Position numbers and translations under genes: made by a program. A stretch of DNA of 50,034 nt from Omphalotus guepiniiformis (lineage: Eukaryota; Basidiomycota; Agaricomycetes; Agaricales; Omphalotaceae). Where the stretch lies: the NCBI GenBank assembly GCA_028554645.1, contig JAQOOI010000024.1, positions 1 through 50,034 on the forward strand. Reading direction: 5' to 3'. The notes beneath the pieces were generated by a model. The model searched no databases. It had not been told where the DNA came from and was given only the letters and a program-made list of their open reading frames with translations. Every line of letters begins with the position of its first letter. Position 1 is the first letter of the stretch. Below, in pieces: positions 21,461 to 31,479 of this stretch.

Positions 21461-23382
21461 TCACCTCTCCGGACTATCCTCTGCCAGGATCCGACCAACG
21501 CTTTCCTCCTCCACCGGGGAACGGGCGGTGTTGAGTGTCGTAATGGTAGGGAGGGAGGATGGAAAGGAAGAACTAGCCGACGCAGGTACCCGGGAAGATG
21601 AAGCATTCGCCGAAGAGCGAAGAGGCACGAGAGCCGAGGTTACCATGCGCTCGATGGTGCTGCGAGTGTCGGATTTAGAGAAGTCGAGGGGAAGGCGCGA
21701 CGAACTCGGTTGGATCTGAAAACCAGTCTCCGTTTTCACCAAGCTCGAGTCTCGATCCAAAACCGACATGTCCCAGCCCAAGCCCGCGCCTATCATCTTC
21801 AAATCTTCGATTTCGTCCTTGAATGAAGGGTCGTTACGATGAAGAATGTTGAAAAGAAGGGTAGGATCGGTGACTGAACCACGAAGGTGCTCCTGGTCCC
21901 GCTCGATGGACTCGCGAAGCTTGTTGGCGTTATCGGCGAGGTCCAAGACGCTGCGGCGAAGTTGGTCGTATACAGAGATCTTCTCGACGAGACCAATAAC
22001 TTCTGCGCCGAGGTCTGAATAAGGAGGGAAACGAGAAAAGATGTTAAATAAAAAGAAATAAATGATTAACTTACTATGAGAGCCTTGACGAGCCAACCCG
22101 TAGATCGTATTTCGCATCTCGAGGGCGCGAGCCAGCGTCAGGGTCCATGAACAAGGTTGCCTGCTTTTGAAGCAGACGGCGCATTTGTAGGAGGTGCTCT
22201 GTATTTCGGGCGGGACACACTTCTCTGCTGCGTGAGCTGCGGTACATCGCGTACATGGCAAGCTGCCAGTGAGCTATAAAAGATAAATGAAAGAGTAATA
22301 AAATAAATAAGAAAGAGACTTACTGCGTCGATGGTTCGAGTTGCATGAAGCAAGTCGGCGAGGTTGAAGACCGTGTCGCTAGCAGGATGTGTGAAGAGGC
22401 CGGCCTCGGAGACCTGATGAGAAGGACCAGCCCTCGCTGATGAAGCAGGAGCAGGGGTCGGCGACCTTTCGCTAGCAACAGGAGATGGCTCTTTGGGAGT
22501 CGGGGCCTTTGCCTTAGGCTTGGGCTTCGGTTTGGGCTTCACTGCGCGAACGGGTGGACCAGTCTTGAGTGTTTTGGAAGGAGTGGACGCGCGAGGCTTC
22601 TTAAAAGAGAAGAGATCCATGTCGTCGTCGTCTTCTAGCAGCTCGAGCGCTCGCTTTTTCGAAGTCAGAACAGGCTAGAATATGAAAGGATATAAGAAAG
22701 AAATTTGAAGGGAATAGGAAGAAGAAAACGAACCTCAGGCTTGACTTCGACGGACTCGTCGTCAGACTCGAGGACCTCATCCTCTGAGTTGCTCAGAACG
22801 GTATCGTCGTCGCCACAATCGTCGCCGAGGATGGTATTGAAGTCGTGAAACTAGGAAATTATATTGAATAAGATTAAAAAAGATTACGGTGGAATAAGGA
22901 CTTACAGGCTCGAGACTATGTTTCTCCTGTCGATCGTCCTTTGAGATATACCAACCAGTCTTGTGAAGAGATGGGAGTCGAGATTCGAGGGGGTTGCAAA
23001 GTCGCACTAAAGCTAGCCACACTGGGCGCACATGCGGACAGAAATCCTCGATGTCGAAGTCGACGTGCTCAAAGAGAGTATCCTAGAAGAGAAAATGTAA
23101 GAATAAAAGACTAAAACTATAAGAAATACAACATACCATGAAGGGAGTAGCGCTTTCCACGGCCTTGGTCATTTCTGAAACCTTGGGGGGATTCTTTCGT
23201 GGTTTATCAAAGTAACGACGATAGACGTCGACAATACATGCGATGACTTCATTGGCTTGTTCGTGAGGGTTGATCTGCGCGGTCTTTCGACCAGCGCGAG
23301 TTTTCTTGGCCACTGCCGAAATTTGAGAAGAAGAGGCTGCTTTGCTCTTCCCTTTGGAAGCTTTGCCAGTAGTACGCGCCAT
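21461..23382 (-). CDS. Antisense gene A in gypsy element, Cys-rich finger protein
   Basis: Six exons on the minus strand, 23382-23137, 23082-22906, 22850-22734, 22674-22324, 22273-22075 and 22014-21461, with GT-AG introns of 49-60 bases give an intact 547-residue protein. The N-terminus is Lys/Ser-rich (MARTTGKASKGKSKAASSSQ). The middle is acidic (GDDCGDDD, SEDEVLESDDE) and then basic/Pro-rich (KPKPKPKPKAKAPTPKEP). Exon 5 encodes a likely zinc-binding block, CTRCTAAHAAEKC followed after 14 residues by CAVCFKSRQPCSW, with Cys spacing C-x2-C ... C ... C-x2-C ... C. The C-terminal exon has a helical stretch (YDQLRRSVLDLADNANKL) and a Ser-rich tail. The finger resembles the Cys-cluster of fungal proteins that handle nucleic acid, but I do not recognise the family. 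A role as an accessory, Gag-like or regulatory protein of the element is possible. All splice sites are canonical, so the gene looks functional. Confidence 0.7.
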
Positions 23383-23874
23383 TAGAAGAAAAGAAAAGAA
23401 CAAGTATGTATAGAGAAAAACAGAAGGCTAGAGCCACTCTGAGTGAAAAATAGAGAGAAAGGAAGAATGGGCGTGAAAAAGTTGAAGTCCGTTTACTTAT
23501 GGAACGACTCACCTGACCACGTTCCCACGGCGCACGGACCAGTGAAAGGCTGAGAGATGCGTGAAAAGAAAGAATAGAGAAGCAAGAAACTGAATAAGAA
23601 ACGTGAAAGAGGAAAAGAGACGAAAAGTCACTTGCCTGAAAAGAACATACGGCAATTGCCGAAGGCAAACAACTGGCCGAGAGTATTTTGGTCGGAGTTT
23701 GAAATTTGATGATCGGCATAGACCGGCAAAAAGCAATGAACAGTGTACCACTGCTTCGGCGAACTCTGAGATGTGTGTGAATAAGTATTATATAATCAAC
23801 AGGCTGTCTGCGAAGCTTTAGAATGTATCTTTGGCTGTATGACTGACCGATCACCAGACCGGGGACGGTCTAGA
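23383..23874. promoter_or_regulatory. Likely promoter and leader of antisense gene A
   Basis: This 490-base stretch lies between the ATG of gene A and the polypurine tract. It is purine-rich on the plus strand (many gaaa/agaa runs, 23385-23630), that is, pyrimidine-rich in the direction of gene A. This is common just upstream of fungal start codons. No clear TATA box. Confidence 0.35.
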
Positions 23875-23890
23875 TTTGGTTTGGGGGAGA
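23875..23890 (+). other. Polypurine tract of the gypsy element
   Basis: tttggtttgggggaga stands directly before TGTTGCGCTG. Reverse transcription of Ty3/gypsy elements primes plus-strand synthesis at such a tract next to the 3' LTR. Confidence 0.6.
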
Positions 23891-25239
23891 TGTTGCGCTG
23901 AAAACGCATACACACCTGAAATACCTGAAATTAAACGATTTCTACTGTGAATATGATGGGAATAAAGGGCTAGACTATGTCCCATAGTGCTAGCTAAAAC
24001 ATAGAACACGAATAGTTAAAGGCTCGAAGTGAAAGGACTACGATGTACGAGTATGCATCAAGACCTTATGGCTGATATGCCTCTAGACCTTCGGCGAAGT
24101 AACTACCTGCTGCGAGACTGTACAGTATGGTCAGACCCACCCTGCCTGGCAAAGAGCCCTTCGTCTGGAAGTCGCTATTCAAGTATCTGTGTAATCCACG
24201 GGACTTAGGAAGGAAGAAACTACACACACACAGGCGTAATAGCCTCATGAGCCTCGATAACGTCGAAAGGACAAAGCTAGAGGTATCGCCGAGCCATCAA
24301 AATGGTTTGTTCGAACTTAGCCGACCTCCTAGAACCTGCAGATTGATGATATACTGGAGATAACGCTTTATGATCGGAAATATATGATCGACGATTCCGT
24401 TCCGAGATACTAGATGGTCAAAGCTATGAAAATGATCAGTCTCGATGACTGTATAATAACTTATTAGTAAAGTAATGACAGAATTGACTTTCGAGCGCTG
24501 GATATTGGTATATCTACGAGGTGCTATGGGGTCTAGATGTTGAAATAGGAGAAAATACGGAAGCCCGACGGGATAAATGACTAGAAACTGCCCTCGGCGC
24601 CCCTATAAGTACACTGTAAAACAGTTACGAAGATGAATAATAACGAAATGCATAGGAGTAGTTCGTTTAGAATGGCTCGAGCGCATGATAAGAAGGGTCT
24701 AGATGTACCAAAAACATCACTAAAACATAATACTTACACATATATACCCAAGAACTGCACATAATTACCCGCTAGACGTGCCTACTTACCCAACTCAGTC
24801 ATATTGTTTCTGTTTATATCCATTTTATACTCGATGTTATCCCTCTGTTCCTTTTAATTACTCCACTCAGTTTTCTATCTATTTATGAAATACTTACAAG
24901 CAGTAGAGTACATATACTGTCATGTATAGGGTCGAGCGCCCCAGGTTACGACTGCCCGCCAAATTGGAGAACTTTACGTATCTTCTAGAGCGTTAAATCG
25001 CAGAAGGCCTCTTGATTGTGAACGTCAGGCCCCGGTTCTTCAAGCTGGTAGAGGCAGACTATTAGGAATTGCAGTGCTTTAATAGAGTGCTAAATATCTG
25101 AACATCTGTTGTGTTTGAACTGTCTGTCTGTCTGTCTGTCTGTCTGTGTCTGTCTGTCTGTGTCTGTCTGTTTTGCTGTTTCTGGTACTCGTCGAAGGGT
25201 CTAGACGGTGATCTTACAGTTCAGTTAGTCTTTCCAACA
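23891..25239 (+). repeat. Candidate 3' LTR of the gypsy element
   Basis: It starts with TGTTGCG right after the polypurine tract. It contains no coding frame of note, recurrent GGGTCTAG motifs (24529, 24695, 25198), a TATA-like cccctataagtac near 24600 and T-rich sequence around 24790-24880. The end is uncertain. AACA at 25236-25239 would pair with the opening TGTT, but no second LTR copy is available in this window for comparison. Confidence 0.4.
25121..25170. repeat. (TGTC)n microsatellite
   Basis: Twelve or so tandem tgtc units with two interrupting tg insertions. It lies about 250 bases before the reverse transcriptase frame and near the candidate LTR end. Confidence 0.9.
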
Positions 25240-25346
25240 GTCTAGCTCGACTTTAGTCAGTTTTCTGCGTGCGGAATCTTTGCCAACGCCAGACTACACT
25301 CGCTTTTACAAGGCAACCTTTGAGTTTAGACGAGTTCCTACGTCTT

Positions 25347-28268
25347 AGAGTGCTCATTTCGCTGCTATTAGCGGGGTGAATGGAGATATACTGAAGTGTA
25401 TTGTCCAGCGCATACGCAAGCGAGTCGCGACGGTCCATTTCGCACTTCTGCTACAGGGAATGAATCAACACTGCATGGCGGCAGAGCAGTTGGCACTAAC
25501 AGGAGCGCGGGATGGAGTTATGCATGCTCCTATATGCAACACCGAAGTGACACTATTCACAAATATGGAGGGATCAGGTCGGGGAAGGGTCACAACTGAC
25601 CTTAAAGCATCAGCATTGAAGTTGGAAAGACTGCTTGATCAGGAAGGAACAGAGACAATGTTAGCTTCACATAGAGGGAGAAGTAGAGTGCTGCAACAAC
25701 AGGATAGGAATCTGGCGGAATTCATGGAGTCAGCTGTCAACCCATATAAGTTCTGGTCAACGTTTCGGCGGATGGCTGGTGCAGTGGAGGAGGACACAGA
25801 TGGTATCACAGCGGATATGCTGCTAGGTGTGTCCCACCCACGCATGAACCCTACAATCCCTATACCAGACTCCTTTGATGAAAGGCAGTACACTATAAAT
25901 GAGTCACTGGCAGGGACCATACCACAAAGCACGACTGACTCGTCGCCTGAGCAGTTCTTCAACAGATACTTCACAGAAGAGGATGTAGTGACAGCAAAGG
26001 CTGAATTGGCCAGACTTCATCCTGGACGTAGCGCTGCAGGAGAGGATGAAGTTCACTATAGGGAGATTGGAAAGATGGACAATGAACTCATTGTGAGACT
26101 TGTGAACAGGTGTATTGAAGAGAGAGACAAACCAGTCATATGGATAATTAACAACATAATTGGTGTGCTCAAACGGATTCGGCCTGCAGATGACCCTAAC
26201 TCGTATCGTGCAGTGGCACTGGAGAGCTGCATGATGAAGTTTGTCACCCTTCTCTTTCTCGGTCGGATGCTGCAATGGTCAGAGGCTCGATGCTTGATTC
26301 CGCCATCACAGAACGGTTTCCGCAAGGCCTATCGTACAAACAATAATGCCTTCATCCTGCGTGCAGCAATGGAAAAAGCAAAATCAGTGGGAAGAACACT
26401 GTGGGTTGCGAGCATTGATCTGAAAGATGCTTTTCCATCTGTACACAGAGCGACAATGTGGCTGAAAATGTGGAGACAGGGTGCTGGAGGTAGGATCTTC
26501 GACTTCTTGCGAATGATATACTGCAGCATGGAGTATCAAGTGAAGCATGGAGACTGCACGACAGAGAAATTCCTGTCTCATGCAGGAATCTTGGCGGGCG
26601 ATACATGCTCGCCATTGCTGTGGATAATTTACTTTGCAGACTTCCATATTCCTCTTACGAGTGATGATATCAATCTTGCAGGCACATACATCTCACACTT
26701 GGAACAGGCAGATGACATGCTTCTACTTGCACTCTCTCCCGAAGGTCTACAACGAAAGATGAATTTGTTCTATGCCTGGTGTGGCTTAAGCTTCATGATC
26801 ATAAATGCAATCAAGTCAGTTGTGGCATTCCATGGTCCTGCTCCAAGAGCACTACCAGTGTTTATGTTCGCAGAAAAGGAGGTGAAGATGGTTGAGAAAT
26901 ACACCTATGTGGGCATGACATTCAAGAGTGGTCCCTTCACATCATTCTCCTCTGTTGTGGCACCACATTATGAAAACAAAGCAGTGAAAGCACGTAAGGT
27001 GGCACATGGGATACTGCATATTGAGTCAATGATAGGGACACTGCCACCACAGGAAGGGAGGACTCTATATACAGGATGTGTGGATCCACATCTCATTTAT
27101 GGATGTGAAGTTGTCCTGGACACCAGCAGTATAAAGGCGGGAGTACTGCAGGCAGTCCAGGTTAGCTTCTTCAGGCGTCTTCTAGGTCTCTCCCGACATT
27201 CCACCTTAGTGCCTATATACACAGAAACAGGAATCGTACCAATTTTGTACCGGCGGATGGAATTAGCCCTAAGGTACTTAGCCTATGCATTGCAGCGTCC
27301 AAACGACACCTATGTCTATGCAGCCCTTCAGGAGAGTATAATATTGCACGAAGCAGGAAGGCAGTCATGGTTTTCAGACCTACTGGTGGTTTTAAAGAAA
27401 TATACACCACAGATAGATCTAACAGTGGATACTATGATACTTAGTGATCTGGATCAGGTGAAGGCACTGCAGGACTGTGTGGGTGAGAGGTTGTATACAT
27501 GGGTTGAGGAGGAGCTGAGAAATACAGAGGTGAAGACGTATCTTCTGCGCATGCGGTTAGAACCACCAAAAACGGAGGGTGCACAATACAAGTACCGGAC
27601 AAGGTGCATGCGAAGCTATCTAAAGGAGATAAAGAATCCTGCGCACAGAAAGTCACTCACAAAAATTATCTCCGGAGATCATCCATTGGCAGTGGAGCGC
27701 CTTAGGTGGTCAGATAACCATAGGTTAAGCATACCACGAGACCGAAGGGTATGCCGGTTCTGCAAGTGTGAGGTAGAGGACCCGGTGCATGCCTTACTCA
27801 GATGCAGGCATCCACCTCTACTATTGCTACGCGAAGCCTTTCGGACCTCATGGCAAGAACTGTACAAAGACAACAATGTGATAGGAGTGCGGATGCAAAC
27901 TGATGATAGCACCATGCTCAGTCAGATGATTTCGATGAAGACAACACATTCAGCGGTGGCGAAATACATACACGAGGTACTAAAGATGTACGACTCAACA
28001 CCTGTTTGGGTTGAGCCAGAATTTCGGAGATGAGTATGTACTTATGTATGATTCCTGTATCTGGAATGACCACACATTGGGGTTTGGATCTACGACGGAT
28101 GCATGGGTCTGAGGTGACGCATGTGAGCCGTGAGCTCGTCCTTGCACTGATGTGGGGTCCCAGGAACGATGATGTATTTAACTGCTGTACATCGGGATAC
28201 TTCCTGGAAGCCGGCGTTTCAGCACTTGGACCCGAGCCGGTCAATATACTACCTACCTACCTACCTAC
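25347..28268 (+). mobile_element. Non-LTR (LINE-type) retrotransposon, 5'-truncated
   Basis: The element consists of one long reverse transcriptase frame and a 235-base 3' region ending in tandem ctac units (28250-28268), a simple-repeat tail as found on some LINEs. No endonuclease domain precedes the reverse transcriptase, and the frame is closed by a stop at 25346-25348, so the 5' end is lost or altered. I could not define target-site duplications. Confidence 0.65.
25376..28033 (+). CDS. LINE-type reverse transcriptase
   Basis: An uninterrupted frame of 885 codons opens at a GTG; the first in-frame ATG that could serve is at 25460. The reverse transcriptase domain covers about residues 190-560. 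It includes KRIRPADDPNSYRAVALESC, QNGFRKAYRTNNNAFILRA, the first catalytic aspartate in ASIDLKDAF (near residue 347), GILAGDTCSPLLWIIYF, and the metal-binding pair in QADDM (near residue 445) where most relatives have YADD or FADD. A C-terminal zinc knuckle, CRFCKCEVEDPVHALLRCRH (about residues 793-812), follows. Such proteins copy their RNA into nicked target DNA. The apurinic-type endonuclease usually found N-terminal is missing, so autonomous movement is doubtful even though the frame is open. Codon use and lack of introns contrast with the neighbouring spliced genes. Confidence 0.85.
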   Translation: MNGDILKCIVQRIRKRVATVHFALLLQGMNQHCMAAEQLALTGARDGVMHAPICNTEVTLFTNMEGSGRGRVTTDLKASALKLERLLDQEGTETMLASHRGRSRVLQQQDRNLAEFMESAVNPYKFWSTFRRMAGAVEEDTDGITADMLLGVSHPRMNPTIPIPDSFDERQYTINESLAGTIPQSTTDSSPEQFFNRYFTEEDVVTAKAELARLHPGRSAAGEDEVHYREIGKMDNELIVRLVNRCIEERDKPVIWIINNIIGVLKRIRPADDPNSYRAVALESCMMKFVTLLFLGRMLQWSEARCLIPPSQNGFRKAYRTNNNAFILRAAMEKAKSVGRTLWVASIDLKDAFPSVHRATMWLKMWRQGAGGRIFDFLRMIYCSMEYQVKHGDCTTEKFLSHAGILAGDTCSPLLWIIYFADFHIPLTSDDINLAGTYISHLEQADDMLLLALSPEGLQRKMNLFYAWCGLSFMIINAIKSVVAFHGPAPRALPVFMFAEKEVKMVEKYTYVGMTFKSGPFTSFSSVVAPHYENKAVKARKVAHGILHIESMIGTLPPQEGRTLYTGCVDPHLIYGCEVVLDTSSIKAGVLQAVQVSFFRRLLGLSRHSTLVPIYTETGIVPILYRRMELALRYLAYALQRPNDTYVYAALQESIILHEAGRQSWFSDLLVVLKKYTPQIDLTVDTMILSDLDQVKALQDCVGERLYTWVEEELRNTEVKTYLLRMRLEPPKTEGAQYKYRTRCMRSYLKEIKNPAHRKSLTKIISGDHPLAVERLRWSDNHRLSIPRDRRVCRFCKCEVEDPVHALLRCRHPPLLLLREAFRTSWQELYKDNNVIGVRMQTDDSTMLSQMISMKTTHSAVAKYIHEVLKMYDSTPVWVEPEFRR

Positions 28269-28876
28269 CGTCGGGTTTCCGTCCAGAGCTGCATAACTGA
28301 CCAAACTGCCTTCGTCAGTGAGGTAGATTTATTACAATTTATTACATGCAACTTTGGGACCTCTGGTGTAATAAATGTTATTTACATGTTTTTTACAGTG
28401 TAATAAATAACCTGTTATTTACTTTTGAATTTCTAACCCAGCCCTACGAGTCTCAACGCTTCAAGCTTCAAACGTTGCACCATCGCACACTCAGGCCACA
28501 CCCTCTTCGCGTCTTTCTTCCCTCCAAACGCATCGTCCACTAACGCACGTACAATTACATCACCCACCGCACCAGTCCTACCCAACCCAACCCACTGCGC
28601 GCTACACGCTTCATCATAACTTTGTTCTGCGTTTCTCGCATCTCGTCTGGGAGGATTACTCGGGTACCTTTTCTCAGCACTCGATGAACCAGTATATTTA
28701 CCTCAACCTCTGAATCCCGTTGTAATACTTTGAGAGAGCATTCGAAGAGAATACGGTGTTGGATGGAGATGAATTTTCGCCCAGAAGTATAGGGATGTTG
28801 CTTCCGATCCGCGGAGGAGGTCCGAGGTCGAGGTTACGCAAATAAGTACAAATACTCATTTACCGTTTTTTCAATT
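28269..28876. other. No gene supported
   Basis: AT-rich sequence at 28330-28430 repeats ttattac/gtaataa motifs and includes an inverted repeat AAATAAC/CT/GTTATTT near 28405. The rest shows no coding signal. Confidence 0.4.
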
Positions 28877-30815
28877 TGTGTCCACCGTTCAGCTGCTCTA
28901 ATGCGATGTGATGCCGTCTCAATGCAGGCTTCCTCGGATCAGCCGACCGCATGGGAATCAGGATGTCCAATAAGGAAGGCCGGCACTAGTACAGTAAATG
29001 GCCATCCAATTTCGAACAAAAGCAAGGGTAACCCGTATCAAGTGCCTAATAAGGAAGGCCAGCGCTAATGGCCATCCAATTTCGAACTCCTCACCCTCGT
29101 CTTCCACCCATCCACCCTCTCTCGCTCCCGACTCCTAGGCTCCACCTCCGAGTCTCAAACCTACTACGTGTACGAGCAATCTCTCGGATACATGGATCAA
29201 CGTTTACGTCGGACAATAGGGCAATACGCGGGTGAATATATGGATCGTTGTAGAGGGAAGGGGTGCTTTGTGCGCGTTGACGCGTTGACGTTGAGTAGCA
29301 GCGACTTGAAATGGTGCGTCGGGGTGATAACACCCATACTCCTGGTGTTGATTCCTATGCCTATTCACAGACGACGTCAATTCGGAACATTCAATACACC
29401 CTGGAGTCCTCATTATCCACATCCACATCCTCGATACTCCCTCATCTTACTCCGAAAAAACCTAACCTCAAAGGTCAACGTAGTGCTGATCCAGCCTGAG
29501 CAACTCTCTTACCCTGCGGCCTCACGTTCTCGCGTCACCACTGACACTGAGTACGCAGAAACCATGGAACAAACCCCTTCGAGGCAACCATTCAGAACTC
29601 TAACAACCACGAACACGCGCTGCGGTTGGTCAGACGGAGGAGACGAATGCGAATGCGAATGCGAATGCGGAGTGTGTGGTGTGGGATGTGTTATGCGGAG
29701 TGCGGGAAAGGCGACGCGGACGCGGACGGGGGGATACAGACATTGAGATACCCTCAGGCTGTTATGAATGAATGAACGAACGAACGAATGAAGGGGTTTA
29801 CACACCAGAGTGCCGGTACGGGTCTACACTTTCATTTTACACCGTCTCCCTAGGTCTCACCGTGGTGTTTGAAGTTGTCACGTCCACTAGTAAACCCCAT
29901 TTCTTTCAAGTATATGCTATCCTGCCTCCTCTCACTCTCTACCGCTGCGTATTCCGATCCCGATTCTGAAACGACCTAACTACCTAAACTCAACCTAACA
30001 TGCAACGATTCACATCCCCTCCCTCCCGCTCTCCACTGGCATCAACCCGTATATTGCTTCCCGACACTCATAAATATGCTCCCGGAATCGTAGTGCTGAT
30101 CCAGTTCGAGCTATTGTCTTACTTTGCGGCCTCACGTTCTGGTAGAATACGCGCAAGAAATCATGGAAGAAAACACCTCCGAGGCAACTATTCGGAACTT
30201 ATACAATTCGAACACGCGCTGTGGTTGGTCGGACAGAGGAGGTGAATGTGAATGCGAATGCGGGAATGCGGAGTGTGTGGTGTGGGATGTGTTATGCGGA
30301 GTGAAGAAATGCGGGAAAGGCGACGGGGACGCGGACGGGACGGCGGTAGACGTTAGACAATGATATACCATCAGGCTGTTATGAATGAACGAACGACCGA
30401 AGGGATAGACTTTAAACGTACGTGTACACAGAGTACCGGCGGGAAGAACACAACACTTACACTTTCACCTCAAGTTTACACTTCCCCAGGCCCCGCAGGT
30501 CCTTGAAGTTGTCACGTCCGCTAGTAAACTATGTTTCCTTCAAGTACATACTATACCGCATCCTCTTACCCTCGACCGCTGTGTATTCCGCAATCCCGAT
30601 TCATGAATTTGAGCCCGCCGGTCCGAGTCGGACCTTGGTACCCTCATGCACTCCAATTGAAGTTGACTTAATTTCACGCTCGAGAATCGGAAACGATTAT
30701 AGACTACGTTCTCATTAAGTATATGCAATACCGCCTCCTCCCACCCTCGACTGCTGAGTATTCCGCAATCCCGATTTCTTGAGTTTGAGCCCGCCGGTCC
30801 GAGTCGGACCTGTCA
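28877..30815 (+). repeat. Left arm of large imperfect inverted repeat
   Basis: Much of this arm is found again in reverse complement at 32826-33970. Examples of matching segments are the arm ends at tgtccaccg (28879 and 33948-33956), the block at 29245-29370 against 33600-33735, the block 30000-30115 against 33415-33520, and the innermost units with GGTCCGAGTCGGACC. The left arm is longer than the right because a segment is present twice in tandem (about 29485-29970 and 30088-30560) and because extra sequence sits at about 28930-29088. Open frames within it are not conserved between arms, so I treat it as non-coding. Confidence 0.75.
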
Positions 30816-31479
30816 AGCTTACGGTTACCGATCAGTTACCGATTGGGAACCACTTTTTGTAGTTACTGCTTTTGTTTCTCAATTAACTGTGTCTATGTAT
30901 ACTTATAATCTTGCAATTCAAGCCTTATACAATACTCCAGACTGTGACACTTTCTCAATAGCACTCCAAGCCCGAGGTACCATCTCCCAAATCAAGAAAT
31001 ACCACAAATTGTGGTCATTAGATAATCAAGCACCTTCCAAATGAAGCAATTTTACAAAAGAAATGAGTACCTCAGTGTTGACAAGCAAAAAATTGTTTTC
31101 CATTTCTGGGTGTTAAACTCACTTTCTTAGATGTAGCAGACTTCTAATAACAAGCCTTATAGTTACTGCTAGATTGTGTTTGGACATTTCTTATAATTTT
31201 GCAGATTAAAAATTAACTCAATGCTGAGGTATTCCTTTAATTAAGTATTATAGTTTTTAATGTATCACAGTCCTTCTTTTCTATACAGGTCCTCATAGCA
31301 GCTTTGCAGCACTACACACATCCAAAGCAAATCATTATCCAAAAAAAAAAAAACTCAAAGCCACAATTCACAAATATATATAAATAAACACATGCCATAT
31401 ATAAGTGCCACCCCCAAGAAAAAATAAGCTTTTTCCCTTCTTCTTCTTTACCCCCACCTCCATCTACAACAAAACCACA
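30816..31479. other. AT-rich left flank of the enclosed gene
   Basis: Base composition changes sharply at the inner end of the left arm. The junction holds a short direct repeat, gttaccgat twice at about 30831-30852. A poly-A run (31340-31351) and a pyrimidine-rich leader (cttcttcttctttacccccacc, cut here at its core 31439-31459) precede the ATG at 31480. It is probably the promoter region of the enclosed gene. Confidence 0.4.

Larger units (their letters stand above)
18538..25239 (+). mobile_element. Ty3/gypsy retrotransposon, 3' portion with antisense genes
   Basis: On the plus strand the element holds the C-terminal end of pol (to 19185). Two intact multi-exon genes on the opposite strand follow (19377-23382), then a polypurine tract (23875-23890) and the start of an LTR at TGTTGCG (23891). 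Gag, protease, reverse transcriptase, RNase H and most of integrase are missing from this side, so the element is truncated at about 18538. The right limit is a guess: the bases AACA at 25236-25239 could close an LTR that opens with TGTT. A non-LTR element lies directly to the right. Confidence 0.6.

Noticed and set aside
23249..23854. Minus-strand open frame of 201 codons overlapping exon 1 of gene A
   Set aside because: It is a shadow of exon 1 in another frame plus pyrimidine-rich leader. The Ser/Phe/Leu composition results from that leader.
29168..29746. Plus-strand open frame of 192 codons in the left arm
   Set aside because: The matching stretch in the right arm (33531-33920, opposite strand) aligns as DNA, but its reading frame is not kept, and composition is that of repeat DNA. 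Coding is unlikely.
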